A stretch of 64,000 nucleotides of DNA, taken from contig NZ_VIRS01000032.1 in assembly GCF_006912135.1 (NCBI RefSeq), positions 1-64,000 of the forward strand. Reading direction: 5' to 3'. The notes beneath the pieces are model-generated. The model saw nothing but the letters and a program-made list of their open reading frames with translations, searched no databases and had not been told where the DNA came from. Positions 44,801 to 53,027 of the stretch are shown in pieces (within the stretch, counting starts at the first letter, position 1; every line of letters starts with the position of its first letter). This DNA is from Cryptosporangium phraense (lineage in GTDB: Bacteria; Actinomycetota; Actinomycetes; Mycobacteriales; Cryptosporangiaceae). Both the position numbers and the translations under genes were made by a program.

Positions 44801-46040
44801 CCGCGGCCAACGCCACCAGCGACAGCTCCCCGAGAACCGTGTTCCCGACCCCGCCGGTCCACACCGCCACCAGCCCGCATCCCACTGCCGCCACCCATGC
44901 GACCCCACCGCACACCAAAGCCGCGATTCGCCCAGCCACCCCCGGCCCGGCTGCGACGCTCCCGGCCGCCCCGAGCCCGGCCGCCTCCCGCGCGGCCGCG
45001 AGTCGCCCCCACGCCAGCAGGCCCAAGTCCCCGGCCACCAGGAGAACCAAGACCCCGGCCCACTTCCCGGCGCTGTCCGCGTGAGGGACCGTCAGCAGCA
45101 CGGCGGACACGTGCACGAACACCACCCCGGCCGGCCTCAACGAGGCCACCGGGACCAAGAACGGATACCCGAGCGCGACCAGCGCCGTCACCCCGACCAC
45201 GATCCCGGCGTAGCTCGACGACCCGGGTACCAGACCGACGTGCCGCACCGCGTACCCGTCCAACAGCAGCAGCACCAGACCGAGCAGCGCGAGCGTCTCC
45301 GCGGTCGAGGCGAGACCGAACCGGCGGAGGACCGCGGGCGCCGCGAACACGCCGGCCGTGATCACCCCGAGGATCACCGCCCGCCCACCGATCCCGAACG
45401 CACCCCACGCGACCACGGTGAACACCACTGCGGCGACGGCCAGCAGCATCCCTCCGAGCCCGAGGAGCACGGCCTGCACCGACCGCGCCGAGGTCTCCGG
45501 CCGAGCCGACTCGCCCGCCACCGGCGCCCAGACCGGGGGAGCGGCCGGCCGGCCCGCTGCCCCGCTCGCCACCCGGCCCGCTGCCCCGCTCGCCACCCGG
45601 CCCGCCAGCCCGCCCGCAGCCCAGCGCGCCAACCCGCTCCCGGCCCAGTCCGCAGGCCCGCCTGCGGGCCGGTCCGCCAACCCGCCCCCGGCCCGGTGCG
45701 CCGGCCCTCCAGCAGCCCGACCCACCGGCCCGCTCGCGTCCCGCCCCGCTGACCCGCCCGCGCCCCGGCCCGTCAACCCGCTCGCCGCCCCGCCGGCCAA
45801 CCCACGAACCGACAGCAGCTGGGCTCGGTGCTCCGTCGCCCCCGACCAGGCCCGATACGCGTCCGCGGCCCAACGCTCGGCCGCCGCCTGCGCGGCCTGC
45901 GCCGCTGCCTGAGCAGCCCGCGCCTCGGCGTGCGCGGCCCGTGCCACCCGCACGCGCCCGTCGGCCTCGGCGAAATTCCGCGCGGCGGCCGCCAGCGCGG
46001 CCTCAGCGCGCGCCAGTTCGGTGTCGAAGCTGCTGGTCAT
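41829..46040 (-). CDS. Giant Ala-rich polytopic membrane protein
   Basis: A 1403-aa protein. Residues 1-70 are an Ala/Arg/Glu coiled coil (LARAEAALAAAARNFAEAD), 75-165 a repeat of GRxAxGPxxR-type units, then about thirty hydrophobic helices broken by a Pro/Ala/Gln/Glu-rich repeat (about 440-560, AQPGAGAAQ type). It resembles the large actinobacterial membrane proteins annotated with an SCO7613-type C-terminal domain; biochemical role unknown. No transport or enzyme motif is visible. ATG 46040 (MTSSFDTELARAE) was chosen because the coiled coil starts at once. Confidence 0.7.
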   Translation of the reverse strand: MTSSFDTELARAEAALAAAARNFAEADGRVRVARAAHAEARAAQAAAQAAQAAAERWAADAYRAWSGATEHRAQLLSVRGLAGGAASGLTGRGAGGSAGRDASGPVGRAAGGPAHRAGGGLADRPAGGPADWAGSGLARWAAGGLAGRVASGAAGRVASGAAGRPAAPPVWAPVAGESARPETSARSVQAVLLGLGGMLLAVAAVVFTVVAWGAFGIGGRAVILGVITAGVFAAPAVLRRFGLASTAETLALLGLVLLLLDGYAVRHVGLVPGSSSYAGIVVGVTALVALGYPFLVPVASLRPAGVVFVHVSAVLLTVPHADSAGKWAGVLVLLVAGDLGLLAWGRLAAAREAAGLGAAGSVAAGPGVAGRIAALVCGGVAWVAAVGCGLVAVWTGGVGNTVLGELSLVALAAAGVVAAELVAGLRQTEAARDTAGPPRPAAEPGAAAQPSPAVRSSAATQPGVVRPDASAQPGTGGQSGAGEAQPGAGAAQPGAEATRSSADTGAAQASAGTEPAQAGAGAESGARAARAGGRVQSGAGPAWLNAGMVRSEAGGTAAHAGVKIARAVAGGVALLLVWAGVASGWVRFGPEAWGLAGVAVAVLGCAVAARGARGAWRTGAGAVGAALASAVGVIPGAAVGFTLVVPLTDPDLMWGASAGRAVWGYAGRPGWGTVVALVAVLAAFGVVVGGFDRLGRGLGLGLGLAAVGAGGVAVLGPVVAGAPIWVVVVTAGAIALVATVLGSRARAWVGGPVGRVLMFGLGGGLGAYALVVALASRGLTLGVLGVAAAGCGVLSWRAVGGLRQAVFAGIALGAAVGEAGAVATALTSGGSGWVGGSGPAGVGFGLAGLLALSVAAGVRRARPLTAAVAATIAAVAGYGGAALTAVDPIRGVLTVDRPVLALLALGAAVLAVAATRLAGPRGPVSGTAAGLPGLLVAAVVLAPAALATVFAPFGWVAAVWDGAPADASRLAPWVVFPGGVLEPIATLAAGVLAFGVRWDGSLRAALRYAVPASALGVAEFGPALHAPWPVSLGVLLVLATVGASAAAPASAVAPASAVAPAVVAFVSGATAVAWSLADRAATLAVLGALLLVALTAIVLASAPLPRLVAAATSATAAVALAVAIGAASGVPTAYLLLGVATASTIPGLTAAPRLVTATLDVGAVVAGALAVLTAAAAEALAGPAAGSFPAGPNAFGDAHAQPILALTLTLLAIPLGLAALRSAARPTVPRAMPAPALYAIPVVELLAVWAWLARSGVTAAEAYTLPAAVLAGAFGLFLLRRRPAVSSWVALGPALAVAAVPTGAIALSDGVLGLRLLLLGCAALATTLAGAAARRQAPFVAGASILTLVAARALAPILPALADAVPTWVPLSLAGLLLVVVGATYEQRRSDASRFTSFVRGMR

Positions 46041-46097
46041 GCGCGTCACGATCGCGCAGAACACGACGGCGGACGCGGTCCGATCAGCCCAGGCCCG

Positions 46098-46115
46098 CTG
46101 AGCAGTACTACTCAG
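46098..46115. promoter_or_regulatory. Palindrome between giant membrane protein and GGDEF-EAL gene
   Basis: CTGAGCAGTACTACTCAG is an 18-base palindrome with one mismatched pair, centred in the 139-base divergent spacer. It may be an operator shared by both genes; no regulator is adjacent. Confidence 0.4.
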
Positions 46116-46179
46116 AACCCGGTGACCAGCGCCGATAAAACTGAGCGGACGTCTGCCCGGAGGCGCGGAGAGGAGCCGG

Positions 46180-48003
46180 ATGCCACTCCGATGGTTTCTC
46201 GCGCTGCGCGGACCGGCCGGCTGGTGGCAGGCACCCGTCGTCGCGACGCCCCGGCTGATGTCGATCGTGGCCGGGTCCAGCTACGTCACGGCCGGACTGG
46301 TCGCGGTGATCGTCGCCGTGCTCGGCGAGGACCTGGCCGACGCGATCGGGGAGTGCGCACTCGGTATCGCCTCGGCCACCGCCGGAGCGATCGTCCTGCT
46401 GACCGGCCGTCGCTGGCCCCGATGGGCGTTCCACCTGGTCATCAGCACCGCGGTGGCGTTCATCACGCTCGTCGTCTGGCTCTCGCAGGACGAGGGGCAC
46501 GCGCTCGCGTACGCCACGATCTACCCGCTCGCGTCGCTGTTCACGATGTTCTTCTTCAGCTGGGCGGTGGGGCTGATCTACCAGGTCGCGATCGCGATCT
46601 CGCTGGTCGGCGGCGAGCTCGCGTGGACCGGGCTCCCGCGTGACGTCGTGCTCCCGCTGCTCGCCACCAACGCGGTGGTGGCGGTCATCATCGGGTGGCT
46701 CGTCCGCGAGGCGACCGAGGCCGAGGCCGACACGCTGACCGGCCTGCCCAACCGTCGCGGCCTGCAACGCGCCGTCGATCAGGCCTTGGACGCCGCCCGG
46801 CGGGACGCGACGCCGGTGACCGTGGCGTTCCTCGACCTGGACAGCTTCCGGCGGGTCAACGAGCTCCTCGGCACCGCCCAGGCCGACCGGCTGCTGCGGC
46901 TGACCGGCCAGGCCTGGCGGCACGTGCTCCCGGCCGACGCGCTGCTGGCCCGCTCCGGCGGCGACGAGTTCGGCGTCGTCCTGCCCGGGGTGGCCGCGGC
47001 CGAGGGCGCGGTGATCATCGACGGGCTGCGGGCGCTGCTCCCGGAGGACCGGACCTGCTCGGCGGGCGTCGCCGAGTGGCGGGCCGGCGACTCGGCCTCG
47101 GTGCTGCTGGGTCGGGCCGACGCGGCGCTGCAGCAGGCGAAGCTGTCGGGCCGGTCGCGGACGTTCGTCGACGTGCACAGCGGCGCGCAGAGCCGGGAGA
47201 TGGTCGACGCGCTGCCGGCCGGCGAGTTCCTGGTCGTCTATCAGCCGATCGTCGACCTGGCCAGCGGCGTCGTCGTCGGGGCCGAGGCGCTGGTGCGCTG
47301 GACCCACCCGGAGCGCGGGACGATCCCGCCGATCGAGTTCATCCCGCTCGCCGAGGAGTCGGGGTTCATCCTCGACCTGGGCCGCTGGGTGCTGCGCGCG
47401 GCCTGCGAGGAGGCCGCGACCTGGGACTGGGCCGAGAACCCGCGGATCTCGGTCAACGTCTCCGGGCGGCAGCTGCACGACCTGGAGTTCGTGCCCGACG
47501 TCCGGCGGATCCTGGCCGACACCGGGCTGCCGCCCCGTCGGCTGGTGCTCGAGGTCACCGAGAGCATGCTCGAGGCGGACGCCCCGGTGGCGCTGGCCGC
47601 GCTGGAGGCGTTGCGGGCCGACGGGGTGCGGATCGCGGTGGACGACTTCGGCACCGGGTACTCGTCGCTGAGCCGTCTCGACCGGTTGCCGGTCGACATC
47701 CTGAAGATCGATCGGGCGTTCGTGAACGCGCTGCGCCCCGACACCGCGGTGGCCCCGGTGATCACCGCTATCGTCGCGCTGGCCCAGGCGCTGGGGATGA
47801 GCACGGTCGCCGAGGGGATCGAGGAGCCGTATCAGGCGGCGGCGCTGATCGCCCACGGATGCTCGGCCGGGCAGGGCTGGCTCTACGGCCGGCCCGGACC
47901 GGCGGCGGAGCTGGCCCGCCTGGCCGAGGCCCCGCCCCCGCCGCCGCTGGCCGCCTGCCCCGCCCTGGCCGAGCCCGCCCGCCTGGCCACCTCCCGCTTC
48001 TGA
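46180..48003 (+). CDS. Membrane GGDEF-EAL cyclic-di-GMP enzyme
   Basis: A 607-aa protein: five or six transmembrane helices (about 25-175), GGDEF domain (about 183-320; RSGGDEF at 258-264) and EAL domain (about 345-580). The GGDEF active site is intact, but the inhibitory I-site RxxD is replaced by LPAD. The EAL domain keeps EALVRW (E369), SVNVSG, EVTESML, DDFGTGYSSL and KIDRAF, so it should hydrolyse c-di-GMP. Which activity dominates cannot be told; no PAS or other sensor is visible apart from the membrane part. GAGAGGAG precedes the ATG. Confidence 0.93.
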   Translation: MPLRWFLALRGPAGWWQAPVVATPRLMSIVAGSSYVTAGLVAVIVAVLGEDLADAIGECALGIASATAGAIVLLTGRRWPRWAFHLVISTAVAFITLVVWLSQDEGHALAYATIYPLASLFTMFFFSWAVGLIYQVAIAISLVGGELAWTGLPRDVVLPLLATNAVVAVIIGWLVREATEAEADTLTGLPNRRGLQRAVDQALDAARRDATPVTVAFLDLDSFRRVNELLGTAQADRLLRLTGQAWRHVLPADALLARSGGDEFGVVLPGVAAAEGAVIIDGLRALLPEDRTCSAGVAEWRAGDSASVLLGRADAALQQAKLSGRSRTFVDVHSGAQSREMVDALPAGEFLVVYQPIVDLASGVVVGAEALVRWTHPERGTIPPIEFIPLAEESGFILDLGRWVLRAACEEAATWDWAENPRISVNVSGRQLHDLEFVPDVRRILADTGLPPRRLVLEVTESMLEADAPVALAALEALRADGVRIAVDDFGTGYSSLSRLDRLPVDILKIDRAFVNALRPDTAVAPVITAIVALAQALGMSTVAEGIEEPYQAAALIAHGCSAGQGWLYGRPGPAAELARLAEAPPPPPLAACPALAEPARLATSRF

Positions 48004-48020
48004 GCCGCCCCGGCGGCCCC

Positions 48021-48072
48021 GGCGGCCCGGCCGCCACGACGGGCCCGGCGGCCCGGCCGCCACGACGGGCCC
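48021..48072. repeat. Two perfect 26-base tandem repeats
   Basis: Positions 48021-48046 and 48047-48072 are identical (core CGGCCGCCACGACGGGCCC) and each can fold on itself. They lie between the convergent GGDEF-EAL gene and the WD40 pseudogene and may serve as a bidirectional terminator. Confidence 0.6.
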
Positions 48073-48111
48073 GGCGGCCCCGGCCGCCCCGACGGAAGCG
48101 GCCCGAGCCGA

Positions 48112-49111
48112 TCACGCGGCCAGGTGCCAGAGCCGCACGGTCTTGTCGACGCTGCTCGTGGCCAGGAGGTCGTCGGCCGGGCCGAACACCGCGGTGAAGA
48201 CCCCGCCCGAATGCCCGGCCAGCGGTTCGCCGAGCGCCCGGCCGCGGGCCGGATCCCAGAACCGCACGGTCTTGTCGCGCCCGGCGCTGGCCACGACCGA
48301 GCCGTCGGGGCTGAACGACGCCCGGTACTCCCCGTGCGGGTGACCGCTGAGCGGACGGTGCTGCCCGGTGGCGAGAGTCCAGATCCGTAGCGTGGTGTCC
48401 CGGCTGTCGTCGCCGGTGGAGACGAGGAGCTTGCCGTCCGGGCTGAACGCCACCGACGACACCGGGCCGGTGTGGCCGGTGAGTGGGTGACCCACCGGCC
48501 GTCCGGTGGCCGTGCTCCAGAGCCGGACGGTCCGGTCCCGGCTCGCGGACGCGAGCAGCGTCCCGTCCGGATGGAACGCGACGGAGACCACCGCGTCGGT
48601 GCAGCCGACCAGCGGGTGGCCGACCGGGTGACCGGTCTCGGCGTCCGAGAGGCGGGCCGTCCCGTCCCGGCCGGCGGACGCGACGAGCGTGCCGTCGGGG
48701 CTGAACGCGACGGCGGCCACCGACGCGGTGTGGCCGGTGAACGGGACGCCGATCGGGTGACCGGTGGCGGTGTCCCACAGGCGCACGGTGCGGTCCCGGC
48801 TGCAGCTGACCAGGGTCCGTCCGTCCGGGCTGAACGCCACCGCGGGCACCGGGCCGGTGTGGCCGGTCAGCGGGACGCCGATGGGGCGGCCGGTAGCGAC
48901 CTCCCAGAGCCGGATCGCCTCGTCGTGGCTGCCGCTGGCCAGTGTCGCGCCGTCGGCGCTGAAGGTCAGCGCCTCGTCGAGTACCCACTCCGACTCCGCG
49001 GCGGCCGGCGTGAGGACGACGACGAGGGCGTGCGGCCGCCAGGAACTCGGCGAGCCGCTGGACGTACGGGCGGTCGCTGCGGCTGTAGCTGATGAACACC
49101 GGCCCGGCCAC
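48112..49111 (-). pseudogene. Broken TIR-WD40 protein gene (deletion plus frameshift)
   Basis: GTG 49111 opens a TIR domain (VFISYSRSDRPYVQRLAEFL), but after about 26 residues the frame must shift by one at about 49025-49035 to continue as ALVVVLTPAAAESEWVLDEA, the later part of the same domain. Roughly 40 residues that normally lie between these TIR segments are missing. From there the frame runs unbroken through seven WD40 blades (each with VAFSPDG and DRTVRLW patterns) to the stop. TIR domains can be NADases or adaptor modules, and WD40 propellers sense partners; this copy should be inactive unless the WD40 part is expressed from an internal start such as GTG 48849. Confidence 0.72.
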
Positions 49112-49129
49112 AGCGCCCCCGTCCCGTCG

Positions 49130-50626
49130 TCAGTTCTTCCAGTGTGAACGGATCAGGTCGGCGCAGCGTTCGCCGATCATCATCACGGTCAGGTTCGGGT
49201 TGACCGTCGTCAGCGACGGCATGACCGACGCGTCCGCCACCCGCAGGCCCTCGACCCCGCGGACGCGCAGCTGCGGGTCGAGCACCGAGGACGCGTCCCG
49301 GCCCATCTGGGCCGTGCACGACGGGTGGTAGACGGTGTTGTGCGTCTTGTGGACGTAGTCCAGCAGCTCGTCGTCGGTGACCGCGTCGGGCCCGGGTGCC
49401 AGCTCGCGGGCGACCCAGCCGGCCAGCGCCGGTTGCGCGGCGATCGTCCGGGCCAGCCGCAGCCCGGCCAGCATCACCCGCTCGTCCTCGCCGTCGGGGT
49501 CGGTGAAGTACCGCGGATCGACGCGGGCCTTGTCGCGGAAGTCCCGCGACCGCAGCCGCACGGTGCCCCGCGACCGGCCCCGGGTGACGTTCGGGGTCAG
49601 GCAGAAGCCGTTCTCGGTGGTCGGGTAGCCGTGCCGCACGGTGTTCAGGTCGAACGGCACCGAGCCGTAGTGCATCATCAGGTCGGGCCGGTCGAGCCCG
49701 GGAACGGTGGCCGTGAACAGGCCGATCTCCCACCACTGGGTCGACTCGGTGACCATCGGCGCGGCGGCTTCCCACATCACCAGGCCCTCGACGTGGTCGT
49801 CGAGATTCGCGCCGACGCCGGGGGAGTCGACCAGGACGTCGACCCCGACCTCGCGCAAATGCTCGGCCGGGCCGATGCCCGAGAGCATCAGCAGCTTCGG
49901 GGTGTCGATCGCTCCGCACGAGACGACGACCTCGCGCCGGGCGTCCACCGTGAGGCGGTGCACGCGGTCGGCGGCGAGGTACTCGACGCCGGTGGCCCGC
50001 CCGTCCCGGATCAGCACCTTCGAGGCCCAGGCGTCGGTGACGACGGTCAGGTTCGGGCGCGCCCCGAGGATCGGGTGGAGATACGCGTGCGACGCCGAGC
50101 TGCGCGTCCCGTCGTCGTCGGCGTTGATCTGGAACCAGCCGGCCCCGTTCACCGCCGTCGAGCCGTTCGTGAACTCGACGGTCGGCAACCCGGCCTGGGC
50201 CGCCGCCTCCAGCACCGCGACGCCGCACGGGTCCTTGGGCGGAATCGTCCGCAGGTTCACCTCGAGCCGTTCCAGCAGCGGCCGGACCTCGCCGAACGTC
50301 CACCCGGGCAGGTCCCAGGCGGCGAGATCCTCGGCCGGCGGCCAGAACGCGATGCACGAGTTGTGGGACGAGCACCCGCCGAGCACCCGGGCCCGCGAGT
50401 GGCGCAGGAAGCTGTTGCCGCGCTCCTGGGGCTCGACCAGGTAGTCCCAGTCGTACCCGGACTCCAGCAGGAACATCCAGTCGGTCAGCCGCAGGATCTT
50501 CTGGTCGTCGACGTCGGTGGGGCCCGCCTCGAGCAGGCACACGGTGACGTTCGGATCCTCGGACAGGCGCGCCGCCACGACGCACCCCGCGCTGCCGCCA
50601 CCCACGACGACGTAGTCGAACTCCAT
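49130..50626 (-). CDS. betA: Choline dehydrogenase-like GMC oxidoreductase
   Basis: A 498-aa FAD enzyme of the glucose-methanol-choline family. FAD fold YVVVGGGSAGCVVAARL (about 5-21), GGCSSHN signature near 84, and the C-terminal catalytic pair in YHPSCTAQMG and NPNLTVMMIGER are clear. With the betaine aldehyde dehydrogenase two bases upstream it should oxidise choline to betaine aldehyde. Shorter than E. coli BetA (556 aa), closer to actinobacterial members. Substrate assignment rests on the neighbour and on the betaine demethylation genes 9 kb away. Confidence 0.88.
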   Translation of the reverse strand: MEFDYVVVGGGSAGCVVAARLSEDPNVTVCLLEAGPTDVDDQKILRLTDWMFLLESGYDWDYLVEPQERGNSFLRHSRARVLGGCSSHNSCIAFWPPAEDLAAWDLPGWTFGEVRPLLERLEVNLRTIPPKDPCGVAVLEAAAQAGLPTVEFTNGSTAVNGAGWFQINADDDGTRSSASHAYLHPILGARPNLTVVTDAWASKVLIRDGRATGVEYLAADRVHRLTVDARREVVVSCGAIDTPKLLMLSGIGPAEHLREVGVDVLVDSPGVGANLDDHVEGLVMWEAAAPMVTESTQWWEIGLFTATVPGLDRPDLMMHYGSVPFDLNTVRHGYPTTENGFCLTPNVTRGRSRGTVRLRSRDFRDKARVDPRYFTDPDGEDERVMLAGLRLARTIAAQPALAGWVARELAPGPDAVTDDELLDYVHKTHNTVYHPSCTAQMGRDASSVLDPQLRVRGVEGLRVADASVMPSLTTVNPNLTVMMIGERCADLIRSHWKN

Positions 50627-50628
50627 GC

Positions 50629-52092
50629 TCAGCCCTTGAACCAGCGGAGCGGGGCGGGGGCGGTGTTCTGCCAGATGTGTTTCGCCTCGCGGTACTCGGC
50701 CAGCCCGGTGGGGCCGAGCTCACGCCCGTTGCCGGACTGCTTGTACCCGCCCCACTCGGCCTGCGGCACGTACGGGTGGTAGTCGTTGATCCAGACCGTG
50801 CCCGCCCGGATGCCCCGGGCCATCCGCTCGGCGCGCGCCGCGTCCGTGGTCCACACCGCGCCGGCCAGCCCGTACTTGGTGTCGTTGGCCAGGGCCAGCG
50901 CCTCGGCCTCGGTCTCGAACGTCTCGACGGTGAGCAGCGGCCCGAACGTCTCCTCCCGGACGATGCGCATGTCGGCCCGGCACCCGTCGAACACCGTCGG
51001 GCGGTAGAAGTAGCCGTTGGCGAGCGCGGGATCGTCCGGGCGGCGTCCGCCGGCGACCAGCGTCGCGCCCTCGGCCAGACCTGCGGCCACGTAGGCCTCG
51101 ACCTTGTCGCGGTGCGCGGCCGACACCAGCGGACCGGTCTCCGACGACGGGTCGAGCCCGTTGCCGACGACGATCCGCTCGGCCCGGGCCGCGACCTCGG
51201 CGACCACGTCGTCGTGGATCGACGCCTCGACCAGCAGCCGGGCGCCGGCCGAGCAGACCTGCCCGGAGTGGAGGAACACCGCGGTCAGCGCGTAGTCGAC
51301 GATCGTGTCGAAGTCGCTGTCGGCGAACACGATGTTCGGGTTCTTGCCGCCGAGCTCGACCGTGACCCGCTTGACCGTGTCGGCGGCGGCCTTGAGGATC
51401 CGCTTCCCGGTGGCGACGCCCCCGGTGAACGACACCAGGTCGACCTCGGGGTGCTCGACCAGCGCGCCGCCGACCGGCCCGGCGCCGAGCACGAGGTTGA
51501 CGACGCCGTCCGGCACCCCGGCCTCGACCAGCAGCTCGACCAGCCGGATCGTCGTCAGCGGCGTGACCTCGCTGGGCTTGACGACCACGGTGTTGCCGGC
51601 CGCCAGGGCCGGTGCGACCTTCCAGGAGATCTGCAGCAGCGGATAGTTCCACGGCGTGATCAGCGCGCAGACGCCGACCGGCTCGTAGACGATGCGGCTG
51701 ACCACGGTGGACTGCCCGGCGTCGACGAGCCGCCCGGGGTCGCTGCCCGCGATGCCCGCGTAGTAGCGGAAGACCGAGATCACGTCGTCGACGTCGAGCC
51801 CCGACTCGAGCAGCGTCTTGCCGGTGTCGAGCGTCTCCAGGCGGGCGATGTCGTCCTTGTCGCGGGCCAGCAGGTCGGCGACCTTGGTGAGGATCGCCGC
51901 CCGGTCACCGACCGGGGTGTTCGCCCAGCCACCGGCGTCGAACGCGCGCCGGGCCGCGGTGACCGCCCGACCGACGTCGGACGCGTCGGCCAGATCGACC
52001 TGCGCGACCGTGCTGCCGTCGAACGGGTTGAGTACGTCGTCTTTGCCGCCGGAACCGGGACTCCAGATTCCGTCGATGAACAGGCCGGGCAC
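50629..52092 (-). CDS. betB: Betaine aldehyde dehydrogenase
   Basis: A 487-aa NAD(P)-dependent aldehyde dehydrogenase. Catalytic Cys280 (HSGQVCSAGAR), general base Glu246 (VELGGKNP), Asn149 (TPWNYP) and cofactor Lys172 (VKPSE) are all intact. It oxidises betaine aldehyde to glycine betaine and is the first gene of the betB-betA pair. The closing segment VWINDYHPYVPQAEWGGYKQ is typical of BADH-type enzymes. Start GTG 52092. A divergent IclR regulator lies 134 bases upstream and probably controls it. Confidence 0.92.
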   Translation of the reverse strand: MPGLFIDGIWSPGSGGKDDVLNPFDGSTVAQVDLADASDVGRAVTAARRAFDAGGWANTPVGDRAAILTKVADLLARDKDDIARLETLDTGKTLLESGLDVDDVISVFRYYAGIAGSDPGRLVDAGQSTVVSRIVYEPVGVCALITPWNYPLLQISWKVAPALAAGNTVVVKPSEVTPLTTIRLVELLVEAGVPDGVVNLVLGAGPVGGALVEHPEVDLVSFTGGVATGKRILKAAADTVKRVTVELGGKNPNIVFADSDFDTIVDYALTAVFLHSGQVCSAGARLLVEASIHDDVVAEVAARAERIVVGNGLDPSSETGPLVSAAHRDKVEAYVAAGLAEGATLVAGGRRPDDPALANGYFYRPTVFDGCRADMRIVREETFGPLLTVETFETEAEALALANDTKYGLAGAVWTTDAARAERMARGIRAGTVWINDYHPYVPQAEWGGYKQSGNGRELGPTGLAEYREAKHIWQNTAPAPLRWFKG

Positions 52093-52214
52093 CCGTCACC
52101 GCCTCTCTCACGAAGGGGCATCGTTGCGCCAGGCGAACCGTGTTGATTGCTCGGCAACAGTCTGGCCGGGCGATTTTCGCGGGTCAAGAACCGGCGTTCG
52201 GCCTGTGGACGACC

Positions 52215-52220
52215 TAGAGT
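52215..52220 (+). promoter_or_regulatory. Putative leaderless -10 box of iclR-type gene
   Basis: TAGAGT ends six bases before the ATG; no ribosome binding site is visible. The same spacing is seen at dop and the M20 peptidase. Confidence 0.45.
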
Positions 52221-52226
52221 TGCGTC

Positions 52227-53027
52227 ATGCGGAACAGTGAGCGCCTTTCGGAAGAGGTCGTTCCGCCTGCGCCGGCCGGTGTGCAATCGGTCGACCGCGC
52301 GGTCAGCGTTCTGGAGATCCTGGCCCGGCGCGGCGAAGCCGGGGTCAGCGAGGTCGCCGGCGAGCTCGGTGTCCACAAGTCGACCGCGTTCCGGTTGCTC
52401 GAGACGCTCGAAGACCGCAGCATGGTCGAGCAGACCGCCGACCGGGGCAAGTACCGCCTCGGCTTCGGCGTCGTCCGGCTGGCCGGGGCCGTGTCCGCGC
52501 GGCTCGACGTCGTCCAGCAGGGCCGGCCCGCCTGCGAACAGCTCGCGGCCGCGGTCGGCGAGACCGTGAACCTGGCCGTACTGCGCGAGCACTACGCGGT
52601 CAACGTCGACCAGGTCCGCGGCCGGGCGACGGTCACGACCCACAACTGGGTCGGCCAGCTCACCCCGCTGCACGCCACGTCGAGCGGGAAGGTGCTGCTC
52701 TCCGCGCTGTCGGCGGCCGACCGCCGGGCCGCGTACGCGTCCGGCGACCTGGCCGCGTACACCCCGGCCACGATCGTGTCGGTCTCCGCCCTCGAAGAAC
52801 AACTGGCCGACGCTCTGGAGCGCGGCTACGCGGTGACCGTCGAGGAGTACGAGATCGGTCTGAACGCGGTGGCGGCCCCGGTGCGGGACGCCAACGGCAC
52901 CGTGGTCGCCGCGGTCAGCGCGTCCGGGCCGGCGTACCGGTGCCCGGAGGAGCGGCTGCACGAGATCGCGCCGGTCGTCGTGGGCACCGGCGAGGAGATC
53001 AGCCGCCGGCTCGGCTACTTCGGCTGA
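52227..53027 (+). CDS. IclR-family transcriptional regulator
   Basis: A 266-aa regulator: winged HTH (about 20-85; VSEVAGELGVHKSTAFRLLETL) and a GAF-like IclR effector domain (about 95-260; LHATSSGKVLLSAL; VAAPVRDANGTVVAAVS). Its position divergent from betB makes control of choline/betaine catabolism likely. The IclR family includes both repressors and activators. It has a leaderless-type promoter. Its 3' end overlaps the convergent PucR gene by 13 bases. Confidence 0.92.
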   Translation: MRNSERLSEEVVPPAPAGVQSVDRAVSVLEILARRGEAGVSEVAGELGVHKSTAFRLLETLEDRSMVEQTADRGKYRLGFGVVRLAGAVSARLDVVQQGRPACEQLAAAVGETVNLAVLREHYAVNVDQVRGRATVTTHNWVGQLTPLHATSSGKVLLSALSAADRRAAYASGDLAAYTPATIVSVSALEEQLADALERGYAVTVEEYEIGLNAVAAPVRDANGTVVAAVSASGPAYRCPEERLHEIAPVVVGTGEEISRRLGYFG

